Shown here one piece after another: positions 46,756 to 54,088 of a stretch of DNA of 64,000 nucleotides. The stretch is from Heliobacterium mobile (GTDB lineage: Bacteria > Bacillota > Desulfitobacteriia > Heliobacteriales > Heliobacteriaceae). The notes below the pieces were generated by a model. That model was not told where the DNA came from, searched no databases, and worked only from the letters and a program-made list of their open reading frames with translations. A program made the position numbers and the translations under genes. The first letter of the stretch is position 1, and each line of letters starts with the position of its first letter. The DNA lies in the NCBI RefSeq assembly GCF_009720735.1, contig NZ_WNKU01000009.1:62001-126000 (forward strand), in the 5' to 3' direction.

Positions 46756-46842
46756 ATAAAAAGGGGAGTAGCTCGTAACCAATGATCAACAACCGTTCGA
46801 TATGAACTGGTCATTTGGAGCCCTTCGCTGAGCAAGACCTTT
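46756..46842 (+). ncRNA. yybP-ykoY manganese riboswitch
   Basis: The conserved blocks of the yybP-ykoY aptamer are present: AAAAGGGGAGTAGC at the 5' side and GCTGAGCAAGACCTTTG at the 3' side. AAAGG and CCTTT can form P1, and internal stems lie between. The aptamer senses Mn2+ and turns on Mn export genes. It lies upstream of the gene at 46909. Confidence 0.9.
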
Positions 46843-46875
46843 GTTCTGATGTATCATTAGAGCAAAGGTTTTTTG
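46836..46875 (+). terminator. Riboswitch expression-platform terminator
   Basis: ACCTTTGTTCT pairs with AGAGCAAAGGT and is followed by TTTTTG. The 5' arm shares CCTTTG with the aptamer's P1. Aptamer folding and termination are therefore mutually exclusive, giving an ON switch with Mn2+. Confidence 0.8.
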
Positions 46876-46908
46876 TTGTCTTTTAAGTGGTGAAAGGAGG
46901 ATTCCGAC

Positions 46909-47481
46909 ATGAACGTAACCACGGCAGGAGATTTTTGGACAGCTGTTCGCCAACAAAAACCTCTGATCGAAGTAAGGGATCAATCATTGATCCGGCAAAT
47001 TTTACTGAAGCATTTCTCTTTTCGCTTCTTCGGTCTCTCCTTTTTTCTCAGTGCCTTGTGCAGCGCTGTTATCATTCCCTTGCTTGTTTTTCGATATATA
47101 CCAAGCGATCTAGACTTTTGGCTTTTTGAGGAATTCATCGACTTGCTAGAGCTTCTTGACTTTGACTTTGAACTGGAAAATCAAGAGAACCTCATTTTTA
47201 TGCGAAATTTCATCAAGTGTTACGTACTCGTCTTTATCCAAGGCTACTTGGCCCGTTTCTTCTTTGTTCGAAGTATCAACGGCCAGTATCGTCTCCGTCA
47301 GGATCCGTCCATGTTGGTGGTGAGTCACAGCCTGTCGCCATACACGTCACGTTTTCTCGGAATCCGCTTTTCCCCGACTGTTCCTTCTGCCTGTCCGGAA
47401 TGCGGTCAGGAGGGTCTTTCTGTGCAGGGAGGGATTATGCAATGCCCTCATTGTCGTTGGGCTGCTTGGAAGAGACATTGA
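46909..47481 (+). CDS. Membrane protein with C-terminal zinc ribbon, under a manganese riboswitch
   Basis: The 190-residue product has two predicted membrane helices (about 38-60, SFFLSALCSAVIIPLLVFRY; and about 105-125, KCYVLVFIQGYLARFFFVRS). Between them lies a very acidic loop (FEEFIDLLELLDFDFELENQ). The C-terminal CPECGQEGLSVQGGIMQCPHC is a C-x2-C...C-x2-C zinc ribbon. I do not recognise the family. AAAGGAGG precedes the ATG. The Mn riboswitch directly upstream implies induction by excess Mn2+, and the acidic loop could bind metal. It is not TerC, MntP or a P-type ATPase, the usual riboswitch targets. Confidence 0.75.
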   Translation: MNVTTAGDFWTAVRQQKPLIEVRDQSLIRQILLKHFSFRFFGLSFFLSALCSAVIIPLLVFRYIPSDLDFWLFEEFIDLLELLDFDFELENQENLIFMRNFIKCYVLVFIQGYLARFFFVRSINGQYRLRQDPSMLVVSHSLSPYTSRFLGIRFSPTVPSACPECGQEGLSVQGGIMQCPHCRWAAWKRH

Positions 47482-47500
47482 ACCTGCGGCTTTTATCCTT

Positions 47501-48022
47501 TTACTTTCTGCCGTAAGCATCAGCGGCTTTTCGGGCATCCTCCACCGCTGATTCGGGTATCGTTCCATTTTCAGGATTGGCTAACCAAAAAGTATTCGAC
47601 ACCTCCGCGATCAGGCCCTGTATTTTTTGAAGTTGTTCCGATTGTTCTGTCGTCAGTGAGGACGTTGTGCTCACTTCATTGATCACTCGTGCTATGCGAA
47701 ATGAGCAATCTTGAAAGGAATAGTTTAAGTAACGCCAGGTAGACTGGTTTGTTCCGTCGAGGCGGGAGCGACTTTCCAAAAGTGCTCCCGTCGTCTGCAG
47801 GTCGCGACTGATCAGGCTTAAGGAGAACAGGCTTAGGGGTTCCGAAAAAATTCTTTGCATATCTTCCCGGCCGCGATCGAGATAAATTCTCGTCTGTACG
47901 GCATTGTCTGAAAGTGCTTCCATTAAACGTTTACTTTGGTTATGACTCTCGGACCAGAAATAGATGTTCAGTTCTACCGAGATGACGAGCGTAATGATCA
48001 ACCAATGGGTGAGCTTTGACAT
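47501..48022 (-). CDS. Unrecognised protein with one N-terminal membrane anchor
   Basis: The 173-residue product has a membrane helix at about 5-24 (HWLIITLVISVELNIYFWSE) followed by a helical extracytoplasmic domain (about 30-165; IYLDRGREDMQRIFSEPLSL, ARVINEVSTTSSLTTEQSEQ). ATG 48022 was chosen because CAGGAGGAAAG lies directly upstream. The longer frame to 48139 crosses a terminator and lacks a ribosome site. Function unknown. Confidence 0.7.
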   Translation of the reverse strand: MSKLTHWLIITLVISVELNIYFWSESHNQSKRLMEALSDNAVQTRIYLDRGREDMQRIFSEPLSLFSLSLISRDLQTTGALLESRSRLDGTNQSTWRYLNYSFQDCSFRIARVINEVSTTSSLTTEQSEQLQKIQGLIAEVSNTFWLANPENGTIPESAVEDARKAADAYGRK

Positions 48023-48113
48023 CTTTCCTCCTGTTGAATCCTCGGATGTTGCGTACATTTTTGGTTTCGCTGAATGTACGATGAGACTATTATTTGCAAA
48101 AAACGGATGGATC

Positions 48114-48152
48114 AAAAAAATCCACGGTGGATGATCCACAGTGGATTTTTTC
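48114..48152 (-). terminator. Terminator after the terC-like gene
   Basis: AAAAAATCCAC pairs with GTGGATTTTTT; the inner GGTGGA/TCCAC adds a second stem option. It lies 12 bp past the stop of the minus-strand gene at 48164. Confidence 0.8.
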
Positions 48153-48163
48153 TCTCTATAAAG

Positions 48164-48847
48164 TTACTTGGACAAGATGCCCACAGCATCGCGATACTTT
48201 TTACCGATCAGGATGACCATGACGGTAAGTACCGCCGGGATGACAAATTCGGGAATCTGTACCGTCGCCTGAAGGCCATGCAAGACCGAAGCAATATACT
48301 TGTCTTCTACAATCATCGTTCCCGACGTCCATGCAAGAATACCGGAACCGACGAAAACCAGCCAAGGGTATTTACGCATGACCGTGGCAAGGAGTGTGCT
48401 TCCTGCCATAACGATCGGAATGCTGATACCGAGTCCAATGAACAATAAGACCAAGTCACCTTTTGCGGCCCCAGCAATAGCTAAGACGTTATCGGTGCTC
48501 ATGAGAAGGGCAGCCCAAATAATCGTACCAATCGCTTTTTTCAGATCGGCAGAAGACTTTTGATTCTCGGCATTCTCCTCTTCATTGATGAGCAGCTTTA
48601 CAGCGATCCAGGCTAATAAGACGCCGCCAACAAATTGGAACAAGGGAATTTGGATCAAAATAGCTGCCACTGAGGTTAACAGCACGAGGAGAACAAAATA
48701 ACCGCTTGTTCCCCAAAAAATTGCTTTTTTGCGGATAGCTTCAGGTAAGCCCATCGTTGCCATGGCAATGACCACGGCATTATCTCCGCTAAGGAGAAGG
48801 TTGATAAAAACAATGTTCAGCAATGTCAAAACTACTTGCCACGTCAT
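48164..48847 (-). CDS. TerC family integral membrane protein (YjbE-like)
   Basis: The 227-residue product has seven hydrophobic segments and the TerC signature residues: LLLSGDNAVVIAMATMGLPE in helix 1-2 (Asp in SGDNA) and LLMSTDNVLAIAGAAKGD in the repeat. TerC proteins of this group export Mn2+, often metallating secreted proteins. Its position near the Mn riboswitch gene fits a manganese theme. Its own upstream region shows no yybP-ykoY element that I can see. TGAGGTG lies before the ATG. Confidence 0.88.
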   Translation of the reverse strand: MTWQVVLTLLNIVFINLLLSGDNAVVIAMATMGLPEAIRKKAIFWGTSGYFVLLVLLTSVAAILIQIPLFQFVGGVLLAWIAVKLLINEEENAENQKSSADLKKAIGTIIWAALLMSTDNVLAIAGAAKGDLVLLFIGLGISIPIVMAGSTLLATVMRKYPWLVFVGSGILAWTSGTMIVEDKYIASVLHGLQATVQIPEFVIPAVLTVMVILIGKKYRDAVGILSK

Positions 48848-49000
48848 CGGCTCACCTCATTTATAAAATATTTCGTATAGGGCCAAACCCCCAGCTTGTA
48901 CTTGTCTATATTAGCGCATGCATTCTTGTGATGATACCCTTAAATACTGGATAATCTGGATAATGCAATCTGGCATTCCAGTACGCCCTGTTATCAAAGG

Positions 49001-49031
49001 ATAAAAGAAAAAGCCCGCCTAATCGGCGAGC
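49001..49031 (-). terminator. Terminator of the DUF89 gene
   Basis: On the minus strand GCTCGCC pairs with GGCGGGC (one G-T pair) across GATTA, followed by TTTTTCTTTT. Confidence 0.7.
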
Positions 49032-49043
49032 ATTTCTTTTCTT

Positions 49044-49943
49044 TTAATCCCTACTTCTGTTCTGCTCGTACAAATAGTTCCCCTTTGTGATGTAGATGTC
49101 CTGTAGATTGGCTTTCAAGTGGCGGCTCATGAAGTCACACTTGACCATAAAGATAAAAAAGGCCTTCCTCTCATCTTCCGCTGCCGTCTCTATGTTCCCC
49201 ATACCCTTAAGAATGATCACATCACTATCCCGGTAGCGCTGGTTAAATTCAGGGGTGCACTGGCATAGCACCGTACCCGGAATCGTAGAGCCGCTGGGGA
49301 TGATTTCGGCGTACTGGTCGATCCCGACTTCGCGGGCTTCCTTTTCCGTTACATCGTTTAAGATTGGTGCACTGCGGACAGCGAAGGTGATCTCCACTTG
49401 TGGGTAATGTCGGCGAATCGTTTCCAAGACCAGCTTGTCCAGGACGATTTCTCCACAGTTGTCTCCTATATAGAGCAGCGTCTTGGCTGTGGCCAGTTCC
49501 TGTTTTAACCGTTCCAAATCGGGATATTCCTGTTCGGTCTTGGCTCCTTTCAAAATAGCTTTTCTCGCCATTTGCTTATTCACTTCACCCAAAATGCCAA
49601 AATCGATAATATTGGCAGCAGCACTCAGGCAAACAGCCCTTTTGACAGGATCGTCGCTATCGGCAATTAACTGACGAAAGTCCTCTTCTAAATGCAGCAT
49701 TTCCCGATTAAAGAGCTCTTTCTCCGCGGCGTACAAGTCTTCGGTGCCTGTGGCTGCTTTGATCTTTTCATAAAACCCTGCCGTCAAGATGGGCGAACAG
49801 GTATCTTTATGGATCTGACCATAAAAACCATTCATAGCATCACCAAGAATCCCGTATTGTTCCTGTTCATCGGGAATGAATCTTCGCACCGCATTCGTAA
49901 GCTGCTGTACTGTACAGGGGACACAGTCAAAATATAATCTCAT
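49044..49943 (-). CDS. DUF89/ARMT1-like metal-dependent phosphatase
   Basis: A 299-residue protein of the AF1104/DUF89 group, metal-dependent phosphatases proposed to remove damaged phosphometabolites. Seen motifs: the N-terminal CVPCTVQQLTNAVR, LYIGDNCGEIVLDKLVLETI (metal-binding Asp/Asn), VRSAPILNDVT, and DVIILKGMGNIE (Lys and Gly-rich loop) near the end. ATG 49943 was chosen with AAGGAG directly upstream. Two N-terminal cysteines are typical of the prokaryotic branch. Its substrate is not known. Confidence 0.85.
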   Translation of the reverse strand: MRLYFDCVPCTVQQLTNAVRRFIPDEQEQYGILGDAMNGFYGQIHKDTCSPILTAGFYEKIKAATGTEDLYAAEKELFNREMLHLEEDFRQLIADSDDPVKRAVCLSAAANIIDFGILGEVNKQMARKAILKGAKTEQEYPDLERLKQELATAKTLLYIGDNCGEIVLDKLVLETIRRHYPQVEITFAVRSAPILNDVTEKEAREVGIDQYAEIIPSGSTIPGTVLCQCTPEFNQRYRDSDVIILKGMGNIETAAEDERKAFFIFMVKCDFMSRHLKANLQDIYITKGNYLYEQNRSRD

Positions 49944-50072
49944 GTGATTCTCCTTCAAAAGCTTCTGTAGTCTTCGCTTTCCTAAGCATACTAAGCTAAA
50001 TGGTTTAAGGTTTAACTTCCTTCCTCATTATGGATGAATCTCCGGTCCTTGTCGACACAGTGTGGCAAAAAC

Positions 50073-50116
50073 AAAAAGTCGGGTTTTGCGCCTTTCGGAG
50101 CAGAACCCGACTTTTT
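50073..50116 (-). terminator. Terminator of the protease operon
   Basis: AAAAAGTCGGGTT pairs perfectly with AACCCGACTTTTT, with further inner pairing. It lies 6 bp after the small gene at 50122. Confidence 0.9.
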
Positions 50117-50121
50117 CCTGC

Positions 50122-50271
50122 CTATTTAAAGCCTCGTCCATCCGCCTTAAACTGTCCACTGATCTCATTGTGTTCCCGAACCACCACGTATTCGGCTCCA
50201 TCTCGGTCTATCTGATACTCTGCAGTCGTAGACCCTGAGCCAGAACCAATGCGCACATATTTTTTCGTCAC
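50122..50271 (-). CDS. Small unrecognised protein coupled to the protease gene
   Basis: A 49-residue peptide: (V/M)TKKYVRIGSGSGSTTAEYQ followed by a strand-rich, charged part (IDRDGAEYVVVREHNEISGQ) and ending KADGRGFK. The GTG start lies 3 bp after the stop of the protease gene, with GAGGAG at the end of that gene as ribosome site, so the two are translationally coupled. A strong terminator follows. It resembles no family I can name; a regulatory or substrate role for the protease is only a guess. Confidence 0.65.
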   Translation of the reverse strand: MTKKYVRIGSGSGSTTAEYQIDRDGAEYVVVREHNEISGQFKADGRGFK

Positions 50272-50274
50272 CTT

Positions 50275-51249
50275 TTACTCCTCCTCAATCTCTTCCCATC
50301 CCTGGTTGGAGATACAGATATTGTTTTGACTTTCATTCAATTTTTGGATAACCCCTTCAAAAAAATAGCCGTCCGTTCGTTTGACTGTTTCAATTATTCC
50401 AGAGCAAACGGAAAATTCACCGGACATGTTCGCAGCTCGTTCTGGGATAAAGGGAACATCGAGGAGCAAGTCATGGCTGTACCGGGTGAAGAGAGACCAC
50501 ATTACTTTCTCGAGTTCGGGACTGCAATAGGAGACGGGGAGTTTTAAAGATAAGGCGGCCTCTCGCCGAGAGATCATATAGCTGTGAGAAAACATTTTCT
50601 CTGTCAAATTGCTGATGATCTCATCGATTAAGCTCTCTTGTCCGGCATCCATATGGCACAGGAGCAGCTTTTTTGCGATCGATCGGATCAGCGAATAGGT
50701 TCGCTGCACGCCGCCGATGGCCAGGGGATGAACATTTTCCACCAGGGTGCAAAAGATGTCATCCATGGATTCATCGGGGATCCCTGCTGCTTCGCGGGCT
50801 AATGTGAAGAAGGAGTAAACATCCTCCACATTGATCGGCAGTTTGGCCGCTGCGTTTTCCTTGTCTGTGGGATTGAACATACTCACTACATTCGGGTCGA
50901 CAGGGCTCAGTTCTCCCATTTTCGTCATGACGAGTTCTGTGGCGCCTAAACAAATCAGCGTCCCAGCACTATAGGCTTTGTAGGGAACAAGGACAGAAAA
51001 ATGTTCCGTATACTCCCGGATCAGTTCTACGAGCCGGAGAGGGGTATGTACATCCCCCCCTTTAGTAAACAAAAATAAATCGATTTTTTCGAGGTTATCC
51101 ATCTCTTCTAGGTGTTTATAAATCACAGGAATAATATCCGGTGCGACCCGGGTGCTGACATTTTGACGGTCGCCGCCGATATAACAGATGACGCTCGATT
51201 TGCGCATCTCTGAAATGGTCTGTATGAGTTCTCTGCGTTTCTGTGGCAT
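50275..51249 (-). CDS. Serine-dehydrogenase-type (SDH) ClpP/SppA-fold protease
   Basis: A 324-residue protein of the serine dehydrogenase proteinase family, distant relatives of ClpP and SppA. Oxyanion/strand motif: FLFTKGGDVHTPLRLVELIR. The catalytic Ser lies in VPYKAYSAGTLICLGATELV, followed by MGELSPVDPNV. An insert of helices (about 150-260) separates this from the C-terminal end. There is no signal peptide or membrane helix, so it is cytoplasmic. It is the first gene of a pair with the 49-residue peptide. Target proteins unknown. Confidence 0.85.
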   Translation of the reverse strand: MPQKRRELIQTISEMRKSSVICYIGGDRQNVSTRVAPDIIPVIYKHLEEMDNLEKIDLFLFTKGGDVHTPLRLVELIREYTEHFSVLVPYKAYSAGTLICLGATELVMTKMGELSPVDPNVVSMFNPTDKENAAAKLPINVEDVYSFFTLAREAAGIPDESMDDIFCTLVENVHPLAIGGVQRTYSLIRSIAKKLLLCHMDAGQESLIDEIISNLTEKMFSHSYMISRREAALSLKLPVSYCSPELEKVMWSLFTRYSHDLLLDVPFIPERAANMSGEFSVCSGIIETVKRTDGYFFEGVIQKLNESQNNICISNQGWEEIEEE

Positions 51250-51440
51250 CCTTAACCCCCGGTCTCAGATTATTCCTACAGCTATTTTTCACAACCACTC
51301 TTCAATTATTCCCCGCCTTTTCGCATAGAGCCCTTACAGCAAAGCCAAACTAATTTTGGTCGTAGGCTCATTCGATCGTTGAGTGCGTCTCCGCAAGGGA
51401 CCTTCGACCAACAACGAAGATATTTTTAGGAGGGTCTTGC

Positions 51441-52136
51441 ATGCTCACCAACCAGCAAACGACAAGCGCAAATGCCAGCTTTATCCCTGTCTCGTCAAGC
51501 ATCTCCAATATGGGAACAACCGTCAACTACAGCCTGATTCCGACCTCTACGATCAATGCCATGCAAAGCAGCATTCCCGTATCAGGCAACTGGATTCAAT
51601 CGTCCGGAAATCTAGGGACTTTCGCCACGATGACCACCCCGATGGTGGCTGGCATCCAGTCTTCCTGGAATCCGATGATCTCGGCCAGCCAGTTTGCTCA
51701 ACCTTCCATTAACTTCTCGACGAGCCCTGTTATCTCGACGACCCCTGTCATCTCTGCGGGTCAATTCAATCAACTGGGCAGCGGCTGGACCGGCGTGACC
51801 AACTTCGCTTCCATGGCGCTCTCCGGAAATGTCATTGCTCAACCGAGTGTCGATATTTCGGAAACTTCCAGCGATGTCGTAGTTACCGCCTACGTTTCCA
51901 ACGTTCCCCTCAACAACTTGAGCCTCAACGTGACCGACAACTCGCTCACCATCTCCGGCACCGCTTGGACCGGCACGAACAACCTCGTCATCAACCGGAC
52001 CGTCGCACTTCCCACGAGCATTCGTGCCGAAGCCGTCGATGCAAACCTACAAAGCAGTGGCGTCCTGGAGATTCGACTCCCCAAAAGCGATAAAATCAGC
52101 CGCAAACGCACCACTATCAACCAAGAATCTAAATAG
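51441..52136 (+). CDS. Spore-coat-type protein with C-terminal alpha-crystallin (Hsp20) domain
   Basis: The 231-residue product has a long Ser/Thr/Asn/Pro-rich N-terminal region (about 1-130) with repeats of PVIS and SxNF-like units (INFSTSPVISTTPVISAGQF). An alpha-crystallin-like domain follows (about 133-215: VDISETSSDVVVTAYVSNVP, LSLNVTDNSLTISG, and LQSSGVLEIRLPKSD with the G-x-L core). The crystallin domain is typical of small heat-shock proteins; the low-complexity start resembles coat proteins such as CotM/CotP. AGGAGGGTC precedes the ATG. A terminator follows. A coat role is inferred. Confidence 0.75.
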   Translation: MLTNQQTTSANASFIPVSSSISNMGTTVNYSLIPTSTINAMQSSIPVSGNWIQSSGNLGTFATMTTPMVAGIQSSWNPMISASQFAQPSINFSTSPVISTTPVISAGQFNQLGSGWTGVTNFASMALSGNVIAQPSVDISETSSDVVVTAYVSNVPLNNLSLNVTDNSLTISGTAWTGTNNLVINRTVALPTSIRAEAVDANLQSSGVLEIRLPKSDKISRKRTTINQESK

Positions 52137-52152
52137 AAAACTTACTAAAAAA

Positions 52153-52190
52153 CCCCTGGCATGTTACATCAAACATCGCCAGGGATTTTC
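52153..52190 (+). terminator. Terminator after the crystallin-domain gene
   Basis: CCCTGGC pairs with GCCAGGG across a 17-nt loop, followed by ATTTTC. The T-run is modest. Confidence 0.6.
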
Positions 52191-52372
52191 GTTTATGTAG
52201 ACTCTTTTATAGCAAACCAACGTACCTTACATATGGCCTATCTAATCTGTTTCTAAATACATTCTCTTTTTGGAGGTTATATAAGTTAGCTAATTCTCAT
52301 GTACAACAGTAGATTTTATGGTAAAATATTACTAATGGCATGTAGTCAGCGCGTTTTGTAAGGAGGCCTCTC

Positions 52373-52789
52373 ATGGATAGACTTTCACCAGAGGGCATTG
52401 CCACTATCATATTGCCGATCCTCGAAAAGGCCTTTCATCCCTACGCTGTTATTCTTTTTGGCTCTTCCATAAATAACCGTCTACGACCCGATAGTGATAT
52501 CGATATCGCTTTTCTTTCTGAAGCCTTTTTCGATGACTTTCCGGTTTTTCAAGTCGGACTAGAATTGGCTGTCCTACTTAACCGCGATGTCGATTTGGTT
52601 AATTTGTCGACAGCTTCTACTGTATTTCAAACTCAAGTGTTATCTACAGGTACTCTTATCTTCTGCTGTGACAAACAGCGACTTCTCGAGTTTCATACCT
52701 TAGCCCTAAAAAAATATACCCGCCTCAATGAAGAACGACAGTGTATCTTCGATGCAGCAAGGGAGCGAATGCGCCATGATGAGTCCTGA
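52373..52789 (+). CDS. mntA: MntA-like nucleotidyltransferase antitoxin
   Basis: A minimal nucleotidyltransferase, 138 residues. It has the GSX10DXD motif (FGSSINNRLRPDSDIDIAFL) and the third Asp in NRDVDLVNL. In type VII toxin-antitoxin systems, MntA inactivates the HEPN partner HepT by adenylylating a Tyr. AAGGAGG precedes the ATG. It overlaps the HEPN gene by 14 bp, the usual coupling. Confidence 0.85.
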   Translation: MDRLSPEGIATIILPILEKAFHPYAVILFGSSINNRLRPDSDIDIAFLSEAFFDDFPVFQVGLELAVLLNRDVDLVNLSTASTVFQTQVLSTGTLIFCCDKQRLLEFHTLALKKYTRLNEERQCIFDAARERMRHDES

Positions 52790-53216
52790 CATTGCCTGGA
52801 ACAAACGAGAAACTATCGAGCGATGCTGGCGACGAGTTCAGGAAGAATACGCTCGAAACCCTGATAACTTGAGCAATTACACCAAACAAGATTCCATCGT
52901 GCTCAACATTCAACGAATGTGTGAAACCGCTATCGATTTAGCCGCTCATGTCATCGCCATAAAAAGCTGGGGAATTCCTCAAACCAGCCGAGATATGTTT
53001 GAAATCCTTCACCGCCAAGGCGTCATCAATTCTCGTCTTGAAAAGGCGCTGAAATCTATGGTTGGTTTTCGCAATATCGCCGTCCATGAGTACCAGCGAT
53101 TGAATATGGCCATATTGCAAAACATCATTGAGACTAATCTCGAAGATATTCGGCAGTTCGCTAGAACCATCGTCCAATACCTCGATGATGCTCATAGAGA
53201 AAAGCGTGAGACCTGA
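52776..53216 (+). CDS. hepT: HepT-like HEPN toxin ribonuclease
   Basis: The 146-residue helical product has the RX4-6H active-site motif in GFRNIAVHEYQRLN; the Tyr three residues after the His is the site modified by MntA in the family. DSIVLNIQRMCETAIDLAAH is the usual helix-2 motif. ATG 52776 was chosen for the overlap with mntA and GGGAG 10 nt upstream; the open frame to 52728 has no ribosome site. The Arg, His and Tyr are intact, so it is probably functional. Confidence 0.85.
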   Translation: MMSPDIAWNKRETIERCWRRVQEEYARNPDNLSNYTKQDSIVLNIQRMCETAIDLAAHVIAIKSWGIPQTSRDMFEILHRQGVINSRLEKALKSMVGFRNIAVHEYQRLNMAILQNIIETNLEDIRQFARTIVQYLDDAHREKRET

Positions 53217-53238
53217 TTTTGGGGCTCACGCTTTTCTT
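53199..53238. terminator. Terminator after the mntA/hepT pair
   Basis: GAAAAGCGTGAG pairs perfectly with CTCACGCTTTTC. It overlaps the last codons of hepT and can also serve the convergent gene. Confidence 0.85.
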
Positions 53239-53279
53239 TATGGTCAAAAAGTTGTCTTATCTATTATGCACTCTTTCTA

Positions 53280-53978
53280 TCAGCCATCGTATCCCGGTTT
53301 CTCTTTTTCAGTACCCTTTTTATTAAAATAAAATTTCATCCCTAACGTCACCATTCCCAGCAACACCAGCACGATGACGATCCTCCACGCATTGCCCGCT
53401 GGATCCCAGATATCATTTCCGAGCACGACTTCGAAGAAGATGCTCGGAATTTTCCCCAAAAAGGTTCCCCAGAAAAAAGCCGAAAAACTGATTGAACTGA
53501 GAGCAGCGGCAAAATTGACCGCACCGGAAGGAACCATCGGGGCCACCCGGATCAGGAACATACTCATAAATCCATGCTGGGCCGTCCATGCATCTAATCG
53601 GCTAAGCTTCTCCCGTTTTTGCATCCACTGAGCGGCATAGGATCGTCCGTAATACCGGAATAGAATAAAGGCTACCAGAGCCCCTACAACTTCCCCGCCC
53701 CAGGAGATGAAAAAAGCCGGGCCAATTCCAAAGACACCTGCTAAAAGGGCCGACATAAAAATGCTAGGCAAAAATCCAAGGAAATTCTGCAAGACTACAA
53801 TCAAAAAAGAAATGAGCCAAGCTTCCCAACCCAAGGTTCGAAAATCATCCACCAGCGCTGAGAGATTTTGAGCGAAGAGATGGGTTACGATTCGATATCC
53901 CGACTCAGATTTTCCAAAGTAGACCATGACGAAAAAAAGGGTGATTAGGATACTAAGGATGGTTATTTTCTTCTTCAC
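53280..53978 (-). CDS. TVP38/TMEM64 (DedA/SNARE-associated) membrane protein
   Basis: A 232-residue membrane protein with five to six helices and the family motif region FLGFLPSIFMSALLAGVFGI, GGEVVGALVAFILFRYYGRS and LIRVAPMVPSGAVNFAAALS. DedA-superfamily members act as lipid scramblases or transporters; the substrate is not known. No partner gene adjoins it. Confidence 0.87.
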   Translation of the reverse strand: MKKKITILSILITLFFVMVYFGKSESGYRIVTHLFAQNLSALVDDFRTLGWEAWLISFLIVVLQNFLGFLPSIFMSALLAGVFGIGPAFFISWGGEVVGALVAFILFRYYGRSYAAQWMQKREKLSRLDAWTAQHGFMSMFLIRVAPMVPSGAVNFAAALSSISFSAFFWGTFLGKIPSIFFEVVLGNDIWDPAGNAWRIVIVLVLLGMVTLGMKFYFNKKGTEKEKPGYDG

Positions 53979-54088
53979 GACGTTGCTCCGATCTTCTATT
54001 CACTACCTAGAATTATCAATCTCATTATAAAGCATACCTATGAATGATCTATGAAAATTCTTCAGGCTTATCACCCACTTTTCGTCTC

